Source: Acanthopleura granulata (taxonomy: Eukaryota > Mollusca > Polyplacophora > Chitonida > Chitonidae). From it: a DNA stretch of 64,000 nt. The notes below the pieces were generated by a model. It was given only the letters and a program-made list of their open reading frames with translations. It searched no databases and was not told the origin of the DNA. Both the position numbers and the translations under genes were made by a program. Numbering within the stretch: the stretch's first letter is position 1; every line of letters starts with the position of its first letter. Where the stretch lies: positions 21,048,007 to 21,112,006 of the forward strand of contig JABBOT010000004.1 of the NCBI GenBank assembly GCA_016165875.1, in the 5' to 3' direction. This document shows positions 51,367 through 63,274 of the stretch, one piece after another.

Positions 51367-54300
51367 CTGTAAAGATGGTGAAAGATTGTGGGAGACCTTC
51401 TGAAGTGATACAGGATAAGGTGTCTCAGGATTGGTGTTTTTGACACCATCATGGTGTGAGGAATTGTGTGAAGGTTTCTGAAAAACAAGAAAAACTACCA
51501 CTGGATTACATCACAAGCTTAACAGCTATATATTTTACGTGTGTAAATATTTCTTTATACATGTACATGTATCAAGCTGAGAGGTAAAATGAACATTATA
51601 ACACAAAAAGAATTGAGGTCAAAGCAGCAGACTGTCCCCATTAATATACTTGTATTAAAATTAATTTATTTATCTACATACTGTTTATCACCTTACTCCA
51701 GAATTTTTCACCTTTACAGTGACAGTCAGTTTTACAGATGAGGGAAACTGGAATGCCCAGTGAAAAGCAAAAATCTTTGACTGATCTTTATCACTAGTCA
51801 TGTCCAGATGTGCATGCCACACTAATGAAAGACAACTGACTGAATTCCTTGTTTGTGACAAGGTTTGAACCAGTGCCTCGCATCGAGAATAACATCAGTG
51901 ATAAATTTTCTTAAATTTGTGTATGTGTTGCAATAAGTTTAGAGATATATTACCAGGAGGCAGGAGCAGTTTTCATTTTATGCAATGTCATATCTTTTGT
52001 TGTGCACTCAAACATAGTAAAGTTACAAAAACATTACCTTAAATGACACTTGCTGGGGCTTCACAACTTTATACAGAGACACGGGATAAGGTTTATCTGC
52101 CTTGACGTCAGTGTGACTAGTTGACTTAAGAGTATTGTTGGCTGCGGTATTCTAAAGATCAAAAAATGATCAGAGCTGTGTTAATACCATATGTGATTTT
52201 ATTGTGTTCTTAATGTACGATGTATAGGAAATCATTAATTAACGATAAGATCACACCAATATGCAGATTTCTTCAGTTTCTTCATCAAGATTTTTCCTTC
52301 AATAATGTATAATGTAAGATTATCCTGGCCAAACAGTTTACATCTATGCATACATAAAAATACTCTGGTGCTGGATACAACAGTGACTCCAAAAACACAA
52401 GTCAAGACAATGTGAAATTTGACTTAATAGAACCTGGATTAAAAAAAGTTGCAGGACACTAGTCATTTTTAGGAGTAGTATGAAGCACTACATTAAAGGC
52501 TAATCACTTTAATCCTATCGGTATTTCATGTCCTGTGATCATACATACGTTTACAGAATCGAGACTGTTCACCATGTTCACCCAACATGGATATGGTGCA
52601 CTTAGTCTGTTGCCCACCTGTAACCTGACGGATTCAGTGGAGGGACATTTGGTCTGAGTTTGTTGTCTAAGGTGAGCCCAGCTCTCAGCACTATCTCCTT
52701 TGTACACACGATATACTGGCACATCAGATACGTAACTCACAGAGCCACCAGGCTGATCTGGTGCTATTTTAACCACCAACACCTTAACAGAGTCACTGTT
52801 CAAGTTTTCCTCTTGTTCTGCTGGAATCTTTAATGGCACCTGAATGTTATTTACCACCAAACTTCTAGTTCTTGTGTATTTCTTGACAGTACCTAAACGA
52901 AATAAAAGAACATGGCATTAATTGAGATTTCCATACACTGGTGTGCACATGCAAAATTGAATATTTCTCACACGTATCATACATTCATACCTTTACCTGC
53001 ATGACAAACAACAGCAAAGATTGTCCTGCCACATTTAGTCATAGGAAGATTGAGCAATCATAAATGTAGACCAGGTTGTAATAAAATGCAATGATAAGTA
53101 TATGCCTATAAGCCTTGATCACTGATGCAGAATCATATACATCATGCATGGATATGTATGGCTGTATCACAGTTTCACTTCCACTATTAGTAATAGCAGC
53201 TCTCCTGTCAAATTCATGGTCGCACTTCCTCAGAAAAGGTTATTATCGATAATTGTACAAGAACAATTAATGAGGCTTATACATTAGTAAAATAAGCAAG
53301 AACTACTTAACCCTTTCATAACATAAGCTGGCCCCAGTCAATTGACAATTTTGATGTAGTGCATGGGTTACATGTATGTCTTGTCTTGTCAGCAGCTGAT
53401 AAGGCACTCTGATATCTTTTACTCGCAGATATGGCCAGATTCCAAATGACCTGCATTTCCACATTCCTCTCTTCAAAGTAAAATTTCTCCAGTAGGTTCA
53501 TTTGCCGTTATATTTTCAGTAGGCCTATACAGTTACTATGATAAAACAGGGTAATTATGCTTTCATACTGTCTCTATAGCAACACAACTCCTTACTAGCA
53601 CACTATAGGTCACCTAAAACCGCACCTAGTCTCCTTGTCGGAAGGAATTTGTGACATCTCGCCCAGAACTTGGCCTCTCTTTCCAAAGCTCGTTGCTGTC
53701 TCTCTTCTCCTGATAACTTGATAGGTTTTCGACCGAATACATGTGGCACCACCCCATCTTTCAGCACACGGCATAGAAGAGGATCTTCTTAAGAAATAAA
53801 AAAAAAATCAATGATCATGACACATGAACTTTTGTAGCTTTCTATATACATGTAACTTAACTGAGTGCAACATCAAAAATATTTAAAAACCAGTCACATA
53901 GGTATGATAGTTGATATGGTATTTAATATAAATTATTTGTCATCAGTGCAGGAATGACGAGAGCTGGCCTAGGAATATGATGGTATTTAATTCAGTTATA
54001 TAAATCGTCGGTAAAAGACCTCATCCCAGACAATGAGGGGTAGATAACTCTGGAAGTGTTTCAGAATGTTTCATTTGCCGATCATTTGTTACAGTGAAAT
54101 GAATCTGGATCATCTATCGGTTGTTGTGAAGACAAGGTTAGAGCCTTTGTTAGGCACTGAAGCACTCCTCAGAGGTTCATTTAATCGTGAAATTCACTTA
54201 CTTTCCTTTGTCTCCGTTTCGTAGTCCTCGGGTTCAAAATGACCATGACAAACAATTGACCATTTTGACGGTGTCCATTCCTTGCGATTCACGGCTCGAA

Positions 54301-54385
54301 TCCATTGTTCTCTTAACTCTGGTTTCACTGGGAATGCATGTCCACCTCTCCCACCACACCCTGGCACACAACAAAAACTTGGCAT
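51367..54385 (-). CDS. THAP-domain protein with repeated PYPV-module exons
   Basis: Exons in transcript order: 54385-54202, 53787 to 53614 or 53626 (two in-phase donors), 52892-52549, 52151-52038, 51477-51367; more exons may follow. Exon 1 encodes most of a THAP C2CH zinc finger: MPSFCCVPGC (ligands C5 or C6, and C10), W28, then C46 and H49 with the following HFEPEDY. Exon 2 supplies the closing VVPHVF, matching the family's AVPTIF box, followed by a charged helix (EERQQRALEREAKFWARC). Exons 3-5 encode a polar, probably disordered region in which APYPCWVNMV, KPYPVSLYKVV and TPYPVSLQKVS form three related modules, pointing to exon duplication. Exons 4 and 5 are phase 0 at both ends. Family knowledge: THAP domains bind DNA and many derive from P-element transposase. 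No transposase domain is visible here. The 3' end is not established. Confidence 0.72.
51661..51735 (-). mobile_element. Diverged SINE 3' end
   Basis: TTAATTTATTTATCTACATAC, then CCTTACTCCAGAATTTTTCACC is a degraded reverse-oriented 3' end. Confidence 0.4.
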
Positions 54386-55894
54386 AGCTTGTTCAATTGC
54401 TGGCAGACATCACTTTTCTTTTCTCGGTTTTATCTACTGTCTGCCATTCCTTCCTTGAAAATCCGCGTCCACTGCAACGCTCGCGCCTTCTCGCGGATTA
54501 TCTCCCTTAATCATACTTTGAGCACCTAAGCGGTTTCTACGTCCCTTTACATCATTGCCATCACCAGACAAATTTGACCGTAAGACTCGTGATATAAATG
54601 GGCTTGTTCAGGCTTAGCCTTTGTTTTACACTGATGTCACTTGGAATGAAGTTGGAGCCTTGAATGCCATGTCTGTGTGTTACATGGATGGTTAATATTT
54701 GAGTAAAAGAACAAAGGCCTTTTCCATCATGATCTCATTAATTTGTCTCAGTGAGTGAGTGTGTTGTTCAAGATTTTTGGTATTAACTTCGCTAGTGGCA
54801 GTGATGTTCAGTTTATAATACAACCCGAGTGGCCAGTTCTCTTTAACAAGCATGACAACATTTCAGTTGTTATGCGTGTGGAGTTTTAATTTTTGGTGAA
54901 TATTTGGAGATGCGTCACGCCTCATATTTGTCCATTTCTGCAGCTTGGCCATGCAGATTGGCATTTTTCCTATTTCTGAATGGGGTAGCGACAGAGGTCC
55001 GGAGTGGGACAGGTCGTTTTAGTGACGCTGAATATTCCACTGTTGCGTCAACAGAGCCATTTATACCATATACGTCATAAAGAACACCTCTACTCGTTCT
55101 ACGCAACGTGTCTGACGCTGCGTAACAAAAGACTTATGACGTAGAGGTCCTAAGTTAATGCAGCGACAGCTGTTGGGAAAGGAAAATTCGCCGGTATACC
55201 CATTATATGTATGACCCTGTCCAGACTATAACTCTGACATGCAGTTTTCAGCACCAATATCCAACTTTTAAGTTACAAAGTCAGGGCCAGTTATGTCTCT
55301 TTGTGCTGTGACATCTGGCTAGAACATGCATAAATCTTGAACCATGATGGTTTACAAACCTGTATTTAAAATTGAACTGCTGCCCAAAATTTCAATATTT
55401 GAGTGATGTTGCAATATATAGCTGCTATGGAGAACATAATTCACATCATTTATGAAACTGTTTTACGATAATTACCGCGTTGTTTTTATGTACACTAGCC
55501 CAAGTTAAATTTACAGACTTACCCCACCCTGTCATAAAGTAACCACATTACAATGTAAACAAGTCACTTAATTTGTGGTCATAATGCTGTAACTCGAAAA
55601 CTCATTTTTTGGGTGGATATGTAATTGCAGAGGTGAGAGTTTGTCACATTTTTGTGATGGCTGTCATAACCTTCTGTTGTGTAATGTACATTAGCTTTTA
55701 GAAGATTGTCACATGTTTAGTGTCATCAGATCAGACTCTTGTTCTTGTTGAAGTCAGATGGCCAATTTCCTACAAGATCACTGGCTGGAATCCAGCGCTA
55801 GTTTAGTTTGATTTGGCTTTAAATCCAGAGGATTGTCAGTTACATAGCAAAGGAGCGGTGCTTTACTCTTGCCGCTCCATTTAAACCATTAATC

Positions 55895-55958
55895 TGACAG
55901 TCGTTGAAGTGAAAAATATTTGAGTACAGCATTTAACAATGATGATTTAAATAATTAA
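55895..55958 (+). mobile_element. Diverged SINE 3' end
   Basis: GTGAAAAATATTTGAGTACAGC followed by ATTTAACAATGATGATTTAAATAA matches the family's 3' end. Confidence 0.4.
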
Positions 55959-56279
55959 CACCTGGCCAATTCCTCACTGTAAAGGTTTCACTGTTACAAC
56001 TTAACCACATGATTGTCCAGATGTTCAAAGATGAAAAGCCTGACACCTTGCGATATGCAAAGGTGCTTAAATCTTTCAAAAGAAGAAAAAAAAACCTTTG
56101 GTACAAATCTGAACTGACAGCTTACATGTATGAAAACGTAACTTTACACTGACCCACACTTGTATTTCACAATGTATGTTTTAATCTCAATATTCATAAT
56201 CTCACGACTTGGGGCCTGGTAAGTCGGGTCCTTTTAATAGCCATGGCAACAGCTGTGACTTGTCCAAGGGGAAAGCACG

Positions 56280-56465
56280 CTAGTGCAGCACATTGACCCA
56301 GGAGCTTATCACCCATGCAGTAACTGTGAGTTCATATCCAGCTCATGTTGACTTCCTCTCCAGATGGTCATGGGTCTCCTCTTACCAAAATGCTGGTTGC
56401 CATAATCCCCACTGTATAAGTGAATTTTACTGTGTAAAATACTAACCAAATAAACAAACATACAA
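56280..56465 (+). mobile_element. SINE, moderately diverged
   Basis: GTGAGTTCATATCCAGCTCATG, CTTCCTCTCCAG, ACCAAAATGCTGGTTGCC, a shortened 3' segment, and an AACCAAATAAACAAAC tail. Confidence 0.65.
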
Positions 56466-56639
56466 ATAACAGCTATGGCTTTCGTGTTCTTATCAAAGAA
56501 TATCTGCATTCAAGTCTTCAGTCCAACACTTGTTTCTTCAATCTGAAATTTCTGTATCATGCAGCAGCTGGATTCGCCAAAGTGTTTCAACTGCCTGCAG
56601 CTGAAAGGTTTCGTATAAAACGCTCCAGGCAAAACAGTA

Positions 56640-57068
56640 TCAGTCCTCTGTAGCCCTCTTCTCTGCAGAAGGCAAATCATTATGTTATGGTCCTGCTTCA
56701 GTTTCTGTTGTCTTTACTTTACGCATCTGTGCAGAAGGTATATCAATATTTTCTGGTCCTGCTTCAGTCTCTGTTGTCTTTACTTTACGCTTCTGTGCAG
56801 AAGACATATCATTATTTTCTGGTCCTGTTCCTATTTCTGTTGTCTTTACTTTACGCATCTGTGCAGAAGACATATCATTATTTTCTGGTCCTGTTCCAAT
56901 TTCTGTTGTCTTTACTTTACGCTTCTGTACAGAAGGTATATCATTATTTTCTGGTCCTGCTTCAGTTTCTGTTGTCTTTACTATACGCTTCTGTACAGAA
57001 GGTATATCAATATTTTCTGGTCCTGCTTCAGTTTCTGTTGTCTTTACTTTACGCTTCCTCCCTCTTTT
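56640..57068 (-). repeat. 66-bp coding tandem repeat (22 residues per unit), about 6 units, last one decayed
   Basis: Units recur every 66 bp (for example CTGTTG at 56705 and again at 56771). Each encodes a variant of KVKTTETEAGPENIDIPSVQ plus two basic residues. Two variants are mixed (TETEAGPENI/IPS and TEIGTGPENN/MSS), consistent with unequal exchange. The sixth unit changes GAA after GP to TAA, which ends the protein; DNA beyond the stop still resembles the repeat (HNDLPSAEKR in frame). Confidence 0.88.
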
Positions 57069-60000
57069 CTTTTTCCTTCGACCTTTTTTCACAGGGGCTA
57101 CTGGTACTTCCTTGGTTTGCACACTCCTACTAACAGATCCACTTGAGCAGTATGGGTGATCATGCTTTGAGGAATAGGATCCCTGAAAATCAAGATATAT
57201 AAATTAAACACAGTAAATAATAGCTAAATATTATGAAAATGTTTGACATAGCCAACTTGTTCTCTCGTCACATCGGTTCAGTGAAACATTACATAGCCTT
57301 GAAAAGTTATGTCATTAACACAAGTTGAATACATTTTGAATCTACATTTTAGCTTTACATTAATGAATGGCCCTTGTTGATACACAGGATGTGAAAATTG
57401 TGACCGATAAACGTGCAGACAGGAAGAATGACCAACTAATTGGGATGCTTTACTGTAGCTAAAAATCAACAACACATTTTGCGCATGATTGTCAGTTTTA
57501 TGCCTGTACATACATTTAAAGACTTAACGTCATATTTTGGGGGCTGTTCTTTACTGAAATTGTACAGATGTATTATAATTAAGACAATTAATTTAACATC
57601 TATCTTTTAATGATGACATGCTTTGAACCGTCTTTCAATACACTTTGTTTTACGCCATATTCAAACACATTTCACTTATATGCTGGTGGCCAGCATTATG
57701 GTGGGAGGAAACCGGTCAGAGCCTGGGGGAAACCCACTATCATCCACAGGTTGCTGGCAGTCCTTCCCATGTAAGACTGGAATAGAAGCCAGCGTGAGCT
57801 GGGCTTGAACTCACAGCGATATCTTTGAATACAGGTTATGCATAACAAACCCGGAAAGTACAGAACTAAGGGTTGAAAAGTTTGACTTACATGCTGTAGT
57901 TTTTCTTCCTCCGTGGGTTCCCATCCAGAGCGCGAGTCTTCATCCATTTGACCGGATTCAGCGATGCTATCATATGTGTCACGAGGAAGGTAAATCAATC
58001 CCTGTGGGTATACATCACTTTTCATTTGTGAACTGTTCAATGGATAAATATCACTATTAAAGAACCATTTCCTATGGCAAGTGTCAAACCTTTGACAGAC
58101 TCCTTTAACAGAAATTTTATCTTGGACTCACCATTCTAAGTTGTAGCAACTAGTTAAACTGATATTTCTGGTGTTAAACTAGTGCTTGTGCTTCAGTTAA
58201 GACAATGTCCTACATCAAGTATTCAGGAGTGCATTTTTTTCAATACTTTAAGCAGCCTCTCAACCTCCCACTTCTCATAATTAACGAAAGAGCCTGAATG
58301 TATTTTTCCATCTACATCAACGTAACACCAAATCTTACATTCAGATATGTTACACCTGAACAAAACTGTACCTTCTTATCAACCCCTAATATCTTCTTTG
58401 ACTTCTTAGACTTCATGTCATCAGGAAGGTAAACAAATGCCTGCAAATAAACAAATCAAACAGCAGAAGATTAACAAATTGAGAACAAAACAAGGGACGA
58501 AAGGTTGATGTGAAGGCGCCGACATTCAACTGACTGTGAAAGAGCTCTGTCAGCTTTTACCTATCAGGGCTTGCCCTTGAACTGCATTCAGAACATATAA
58601 TAACATACAATACCCATATATAATCTAGTTCACTGATACAGGTCAAACACACATAATGGTTAAAACACTAGGTGATAAATATTTGAAAATTTATACTGTG
58701 TAAAAAAATATTTCTGTGAACTCCATCACTGGTTTATAAATAATAAAGGTAGTACATATTTATTAGCTTGCGTAATGCAAATGTCAAAAGTTGTATTTTC
58801 AACATTAAGTTGTATTTCTACATTACAAGAGGCTATTGGATTGTGGCAGTGCCTTAGATCACAAAAACCAATTTTTAAGTACAGTACCTAAAATGGCATA
58901 TTTTATTGATGCATACAGTATATTTAGGGTGTCAGGGATCCTCAATTAATGGTACATGCATTCTGACTGTGAATGTGAAATGTACACTCATCGATATAGG
59001 CATGTCAACATGACTCTTTGTTCAAATGTGTCTGTCATAAAAAGTTGGTATAGCCACTTGGTGCCCATGAAATTCAATACATGGCCTAACACACATGATT
59101 ACCACACCTTTCATACAGTTCATACCCTGCTTAAAAGGGATCATGCAAAGGCTATAGATGCGTCAGTAATTTGCCTATGAATGAACTGAATAGGAAAACA
59201 AGAATAAAGAACTCCAGATCTGATACCTGCTCTCTATTTAAAGACAGATGCTGGCCATAACCACCAAAAAATCAGGCAAAGCAAATGCGCTTATTTGACA
59301 AGTATTCAATTCATTTTTCATCTCTGAAATTTTCAAGAGTGACGAAGGAAAGGCCTGGGGCCTGCTCATCATGGTAACAAATCTCTACAGTATGTGTCAT
59401 CATGGCAGTTATGTTTGACATAACTTGTACACTGTTTGTAAAAGAGGTCCCTGGAGATGTAACATGACCTTGACCTTGGAGATGTGAGAAGTGGTCAAGG
59501 TAGTGACACCCTCAGGCTGTGCAACAAATTGGTAACTTGTCCAGAGGGAGCTCCCATCAAATGCACCTCTAATATTTTATACGATAAGGTGATGAACGCT
59601 TGTCAAAAGATTCCCTAACATTGTGTTCATGTGAAGTAAAAATTGTTTATGTTCAGCACATGCAGTTACCGCTATGTATTCTGTTGGAGGCTCCCCAGCT
59701 TCTTTCTCTACATATATTTTTTCTGGTATGCCATAAATGTCTTCTGTGGTCGCCAAACTGGTGTTTGGGGAGGAAAACAGAGGATCCTGAAAAAAGTAAC
59801 ACAGGAGTAATTTTAGAGGGATGGCCTCTATAGCAAGAATGGCGACAGAGAGGCCTATCCTTTGTGATTATCAGCCAGCTGTCTATTCCAAACACTAGAG
59901 TATACATGTTCAGACAGACCTCTGGCCACTTGTATTTCCGATAACTATTAGTGGTTCAAGCCATTCAGGCTTGAATCACTTTTGTTTTTGTTTGGATTAT

Positions 60001-63000
60001 TATTATTATTATTCTCCACAATTTTGTCCCGCGTTCTTAGAGAAAACAACAATTCACACACTTTATACTTACTGTATGCATACTGCATACTGGGGTCTTG
60101 AACCCCGGCATAGCTGTCCCTGACAGCTATATTTATTATCATCCACAATTTTGTCCCACATTTCTATAGAAAATGGCAAGTCGCACGGTTATGAAACTTC
60201 AGTATGTTTTAGCTACAGACCTGAAGTTTTGCACCTAAACTTTTGGAGACTTTTGATCACGTTACTTCACTGCCATGCTGGATTTCGATGAAAACCTTTA
60301 AACATCTTCTTGCTCCAGAATGGCTGATGCGAGTGATCTGAAATTCAAACTGTAGTTGCACAAAGCCTAGGTACACTCCTGGTGATAACGAAAGCTTTCT
60401 GCGTTGAAAATTGTATAAGCTCGCTACTAGGTGATTATGTCATGTGACAGAAAAATTCGTTTTTTGCTAATAATTTCTACACTTGTACAGATGATGTCCT
60501 ACAAATACTCCTACCTGATGCACTTTTGGAGGCTGATTCCAGATGTGCAAATTTTGGGAAACCAGAAGTGACGTCATCAAATGCAAAAGTGGGTATATCT
60601 CCATAACCAATGAAGCTAGAGACGCAGTCTTAAGGCCTAACATTAGCACAAGATATGAAGGCAAATTTTACATAAATGACGTCAGCAAATCGGAAGTAGG
60701 ACATAGCAAAACAAAAATCGCCATTCTTGCAAGTTTCAAAATTGAAAAACTTCTGCGGCTAAAATGGCATTGCAGATATGCGTGAAATTCAGGCAGGTAG
60801 TGGGACAGAGGACTGACTTTCATGAGTAAAAGTTTGGATGTGCTAAGTCACGTGACCTAGCTGCCACACTGGGTGGACAGGAAAACTTTTGAGAGGCATT
60901 TTCTTCTGAACCCTCAGTCTGACTGACCTGAAATTTTGCATATGCAACAACTGCTGCTTTTGCATTTTTGGGGGGGAAACAGAATGCAACTTGTGCAAAT
61001 AACCTGAACCAGAAGTGATGTCATGTGAGCACAAAAATTATGAATTTGAGTCTTCTAAACTACCTAACGTGCTTTGACGTCCTGATCACAAATCTGATCT
61101 TATTTCTTTGCTACGATTTTTATTTCGGTCGCAAATTGTGATCAAAGTCCGAAGAAGAGAAATTTCCCCCTTATTTACATGTGACATAATAGAAAACGGT
61201 GCAAGTTGTAAAGCAAGTTGTAGAAAGTGCTATATCTGCATGCTGAAAATCCTTGAGCTCTTAAAAAATACAGGATATACAGGCCTTCAAGACATGACAA
61301 AAGGCCAATTTCCTATATTTGGTACATATACATCTATATGATATATAATGCATCTACAATGCATTTATGTTTAGGATGAAAGTACAAATATTGAAAGCAT
61401 GCTACCCGATGTAGTTTGATGTCCTGATCACAAATCTGGTCATATTTATTTCCTGTGATGTATACTTTTGCCGCAAATTGCTATCAGAGTGCGACAAGAC
61501 GCAATTTTCCCCCATATCTGCAGGTCACCTGAATGAAAACTGTTAGACCTGTAAACATGGAAACCTTGTGGTGCAAAGGGATGCGCATCTACTGTATACG
61601 CACTGATGTAACCCCAAAAAAAACAACCCTAACCACATGCACATACAGGTCCTATTGGCTTGAACCCCAGCATCGCTGTCTCTGACCGCTAGATTTAATT
61701 ATTTATTTGATTGGTGTTTTATGCCAGCGTGAGAACTCTCAGCGACTGTTTTGGTGAGAAGCACCTGGGTCACTATGCTGCACTAGCGTACTAACCCCCA
61801 TGGCCACAGAGGCCCACAATCATAATTAACAACTCTGAAGGAAACACAGACGTATTTCTTTTTTCAATTCTTCACTGATATCTACATGGCATGTTATTTT
61901 GCATACATGGAACGGACAAATACTTTTTTACTGGTGTCAAATGCAAACCCGCTACCTGTTCTTCACATTATAAAAAGTACCAACCAATTTTGTTGACTGG
62001 TTGTCTTGTAGACTTTCAGAATTTGGGGTTTCAGAATCACTAACAGCAGTCGCTGTGGATGGTGTAAGTTCGTCCATCTGAGTTTCCTAGATAAAGTCAA
62101 AGGTAATTGCAATAGTTACTGTGTTGGACAAATACAAGGGATTTGAATTATTTTTATCTCACAAACTTTTGGGGATAGTTATAGTACATCTGTTTGTATT
62201 TTCAAAAGTTTGTGAGTTCATATGTCTGACTTAAATCACTATTAGAGATCAATGGAGATCACAGAAATCAAAAATTAAATGCATAATACAGTCAAACCTC
62301 ATATGCCCACACCCCAGCTTCAGCATGTTTGATGACTATTTATTGATTGATTGACGGATTGGTGTTGAATGCCATTCTCTTGAATACATGTACATCTATT
62401 TCACTTACATGGTGGCTATTACTCTTGTGAATGAAGCAGAAAAGCCTTGAGAAAACCTCCTGCCTTTGGCCCAAGCTGATTTGTTACATTTTGACCCAGA
62501 GTGAGTTCAGTTATGAATGCTCATATCATAATGGTGGAAGGCAAGTGATCTCCAACTAGCACTATGGAAGCTCAATCTAAATGGCTGCACAAGCAGAACC
62601 CAATCTTGTCACCAAGGGAAGGAAAACAGGACAGGAAAATGAGACATTTGACCTTTGGAGGCCTGGTTTTAGCACAGTCTTGTGATAGCATGTGTTCTCC
62701 ACATCACATGTATATAACATCCTATCTTCTACTAATATTTGAAGGCCTTGTTTGCATAATAACAAACAAACAAACCTTGTCCTGCTTGCACAGAGACTGA
62801 GCATCTTTCAATGTACATGTAGTTCCTGGAACTTCACTGCAATCTGTCTCTGATTTGATTTGGACAGAGATATCAGGCACATCCTGGGTTTACAAAAAAA
62901 CAAAGCAAAAAGATGTGGTTTTCTGGAAGAATCACTTCAAATCTAGACGCAAAAATACCTTTGGAGTACATCACAAATACATCACAATGCAATACATGTT

Positions 63001-63274
63001 TCAATATTTCAGTTCTATTAAAACCACTTTTAACCAGTCTTGAAAATGGATTAAAATAAAACCGAAATATTCAGTCTATTATCCAGCATCATTTGTAAGA
63101 GTTGCCATATTCTAATTTGTGAAGCTTATTTAGTGGAATGGAAATAAATGCCTGTAAATTGGTTTCCTTGATGACATCAGTCTGCGAGCAAGCTTCAGGG
63201 ACTGTCCTGCTAGTCTCCAAGGGCTGGGGACTTTCAGGTACTGGTACCATTGGCTCTGGAAAGTACACCACATC
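56685..63274 (-). CDS. Modular acidic/repeat protein of unknown function, 5' end outside window
   Basis: Exons in transcript order: 63274-63152 (donor uncertain), 62883-62776, 62086-61985, 59786-59670, 58440-58372, 58001-57891 and 57182-56685 with the stop. Each is a whole number of codons (41, 36, 34, 39, 23, 37, and 165 plus stop) and each junction is phase 0, so the frame is continuous. Products are rich in Glu, Asp, Ser, Pro and Thr, with no fold I recognise. Short related openings recur: AFVYLPDD, GLIYLPRD, DVVYFPEP, EDIYGIPEKIYV. The last exon has a strongly basic block (KKGRRKKKRGRKRK), a likely nuclear signal or DNA-contact patch, followed by a 22-residue tandem repeat. It lies upstream of, and on the same strand as, the THAP gene; a functional link is not shown. 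The start lies to the right of the window. Confidence 0.62.
57640..57830 (-). mobile_element. SINE, near full length
   Basis: TTTTACGCCATATTCAAACAC, GGCCAGCATTATGGTGGGAGG, CACAGGTTGCTGGC and GCTGGGCTTGAACTCACAG (B-box region, reverse). It lies in the intron before the last exon of the repeat-protein gene. Confidence 0.72.
59990..61692. repeat. Internally repetitive, degenerate element in an intron of the repeat-protein gene
   Basis: Related segments bound the block: TTGAACCCCGGCATAGCTGTC near 60096 and TTGAACCCCAGCATCGCTGTC near 61661. Inside, motifs recur with divergence: GTCATGTGA..AAAAATT at 60440 and 61020; a long similar pair beginning CGTCCTGATCACAAATCTG (61078) and TGTCCTGATCACAAATCTG (61421); and GACCTGAAATTTTGCA-like strings at 60219 and 60926. 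It looks like an old element or locally amplified repeat. There is no long open frame and no recognised transposase. Confidence 0.5.
61693..61818 (-). mobile_element. SINE with the body deleted
   Basis: The tail TTTATTTGATTGGTGTTTTATGCC joins directly to GTGAGAACTCTCAGCG and the head CCCCCATGGCCACAGAGGCC, so the middle is missing. Confidence 0.6.
62334..62535 (-). mobile_element. Old, diverged SINE
   Basis: TTGATTGATTGACGGATTGGTG, CTTGAATACATG, ATTTCACTTACATGGTGGC and TTTTGACCCAGAGTGAGTTCAG follow the reverse SINE order with heavy divergence. Confidence 0.45.

Larger units (their letters stand above)
54386..56639. other. Interval between the repeat-protein gene and the THAP gene
   Basis: It probably contains the THAP promoter (GC- and CpG-richer near 54.45-54.60 kb) and the 3' UTR of the repeat-protein gene. 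A short open frame at 54915-55106 (minus; reads VLYDVYGINGSVDAT) is CpG-richer than its flanks but unsupported. Two SINEs lie at 55.9 and 56.3 kb. Confidence 0.45.

Noticed and set aside
54915..55106. 63-codon minus-strand frame as a first exon
   Set aside because: CpG-richer than its flanks but with no donor linking it to the THAP gene and no recognised sequence; only a loose resemblance (DVYGI) to the repeat-protein cassettes.
56682..57146. Plus-strand frames of about 150 codons rich in Leu, Cys and Phe
   Set aside because: They are antisense to the 66-bp coding repeat. The minus frame has an acceptor, matching phase and sensible composition; the plus frames exist only because the repeat length is a multiple of three.
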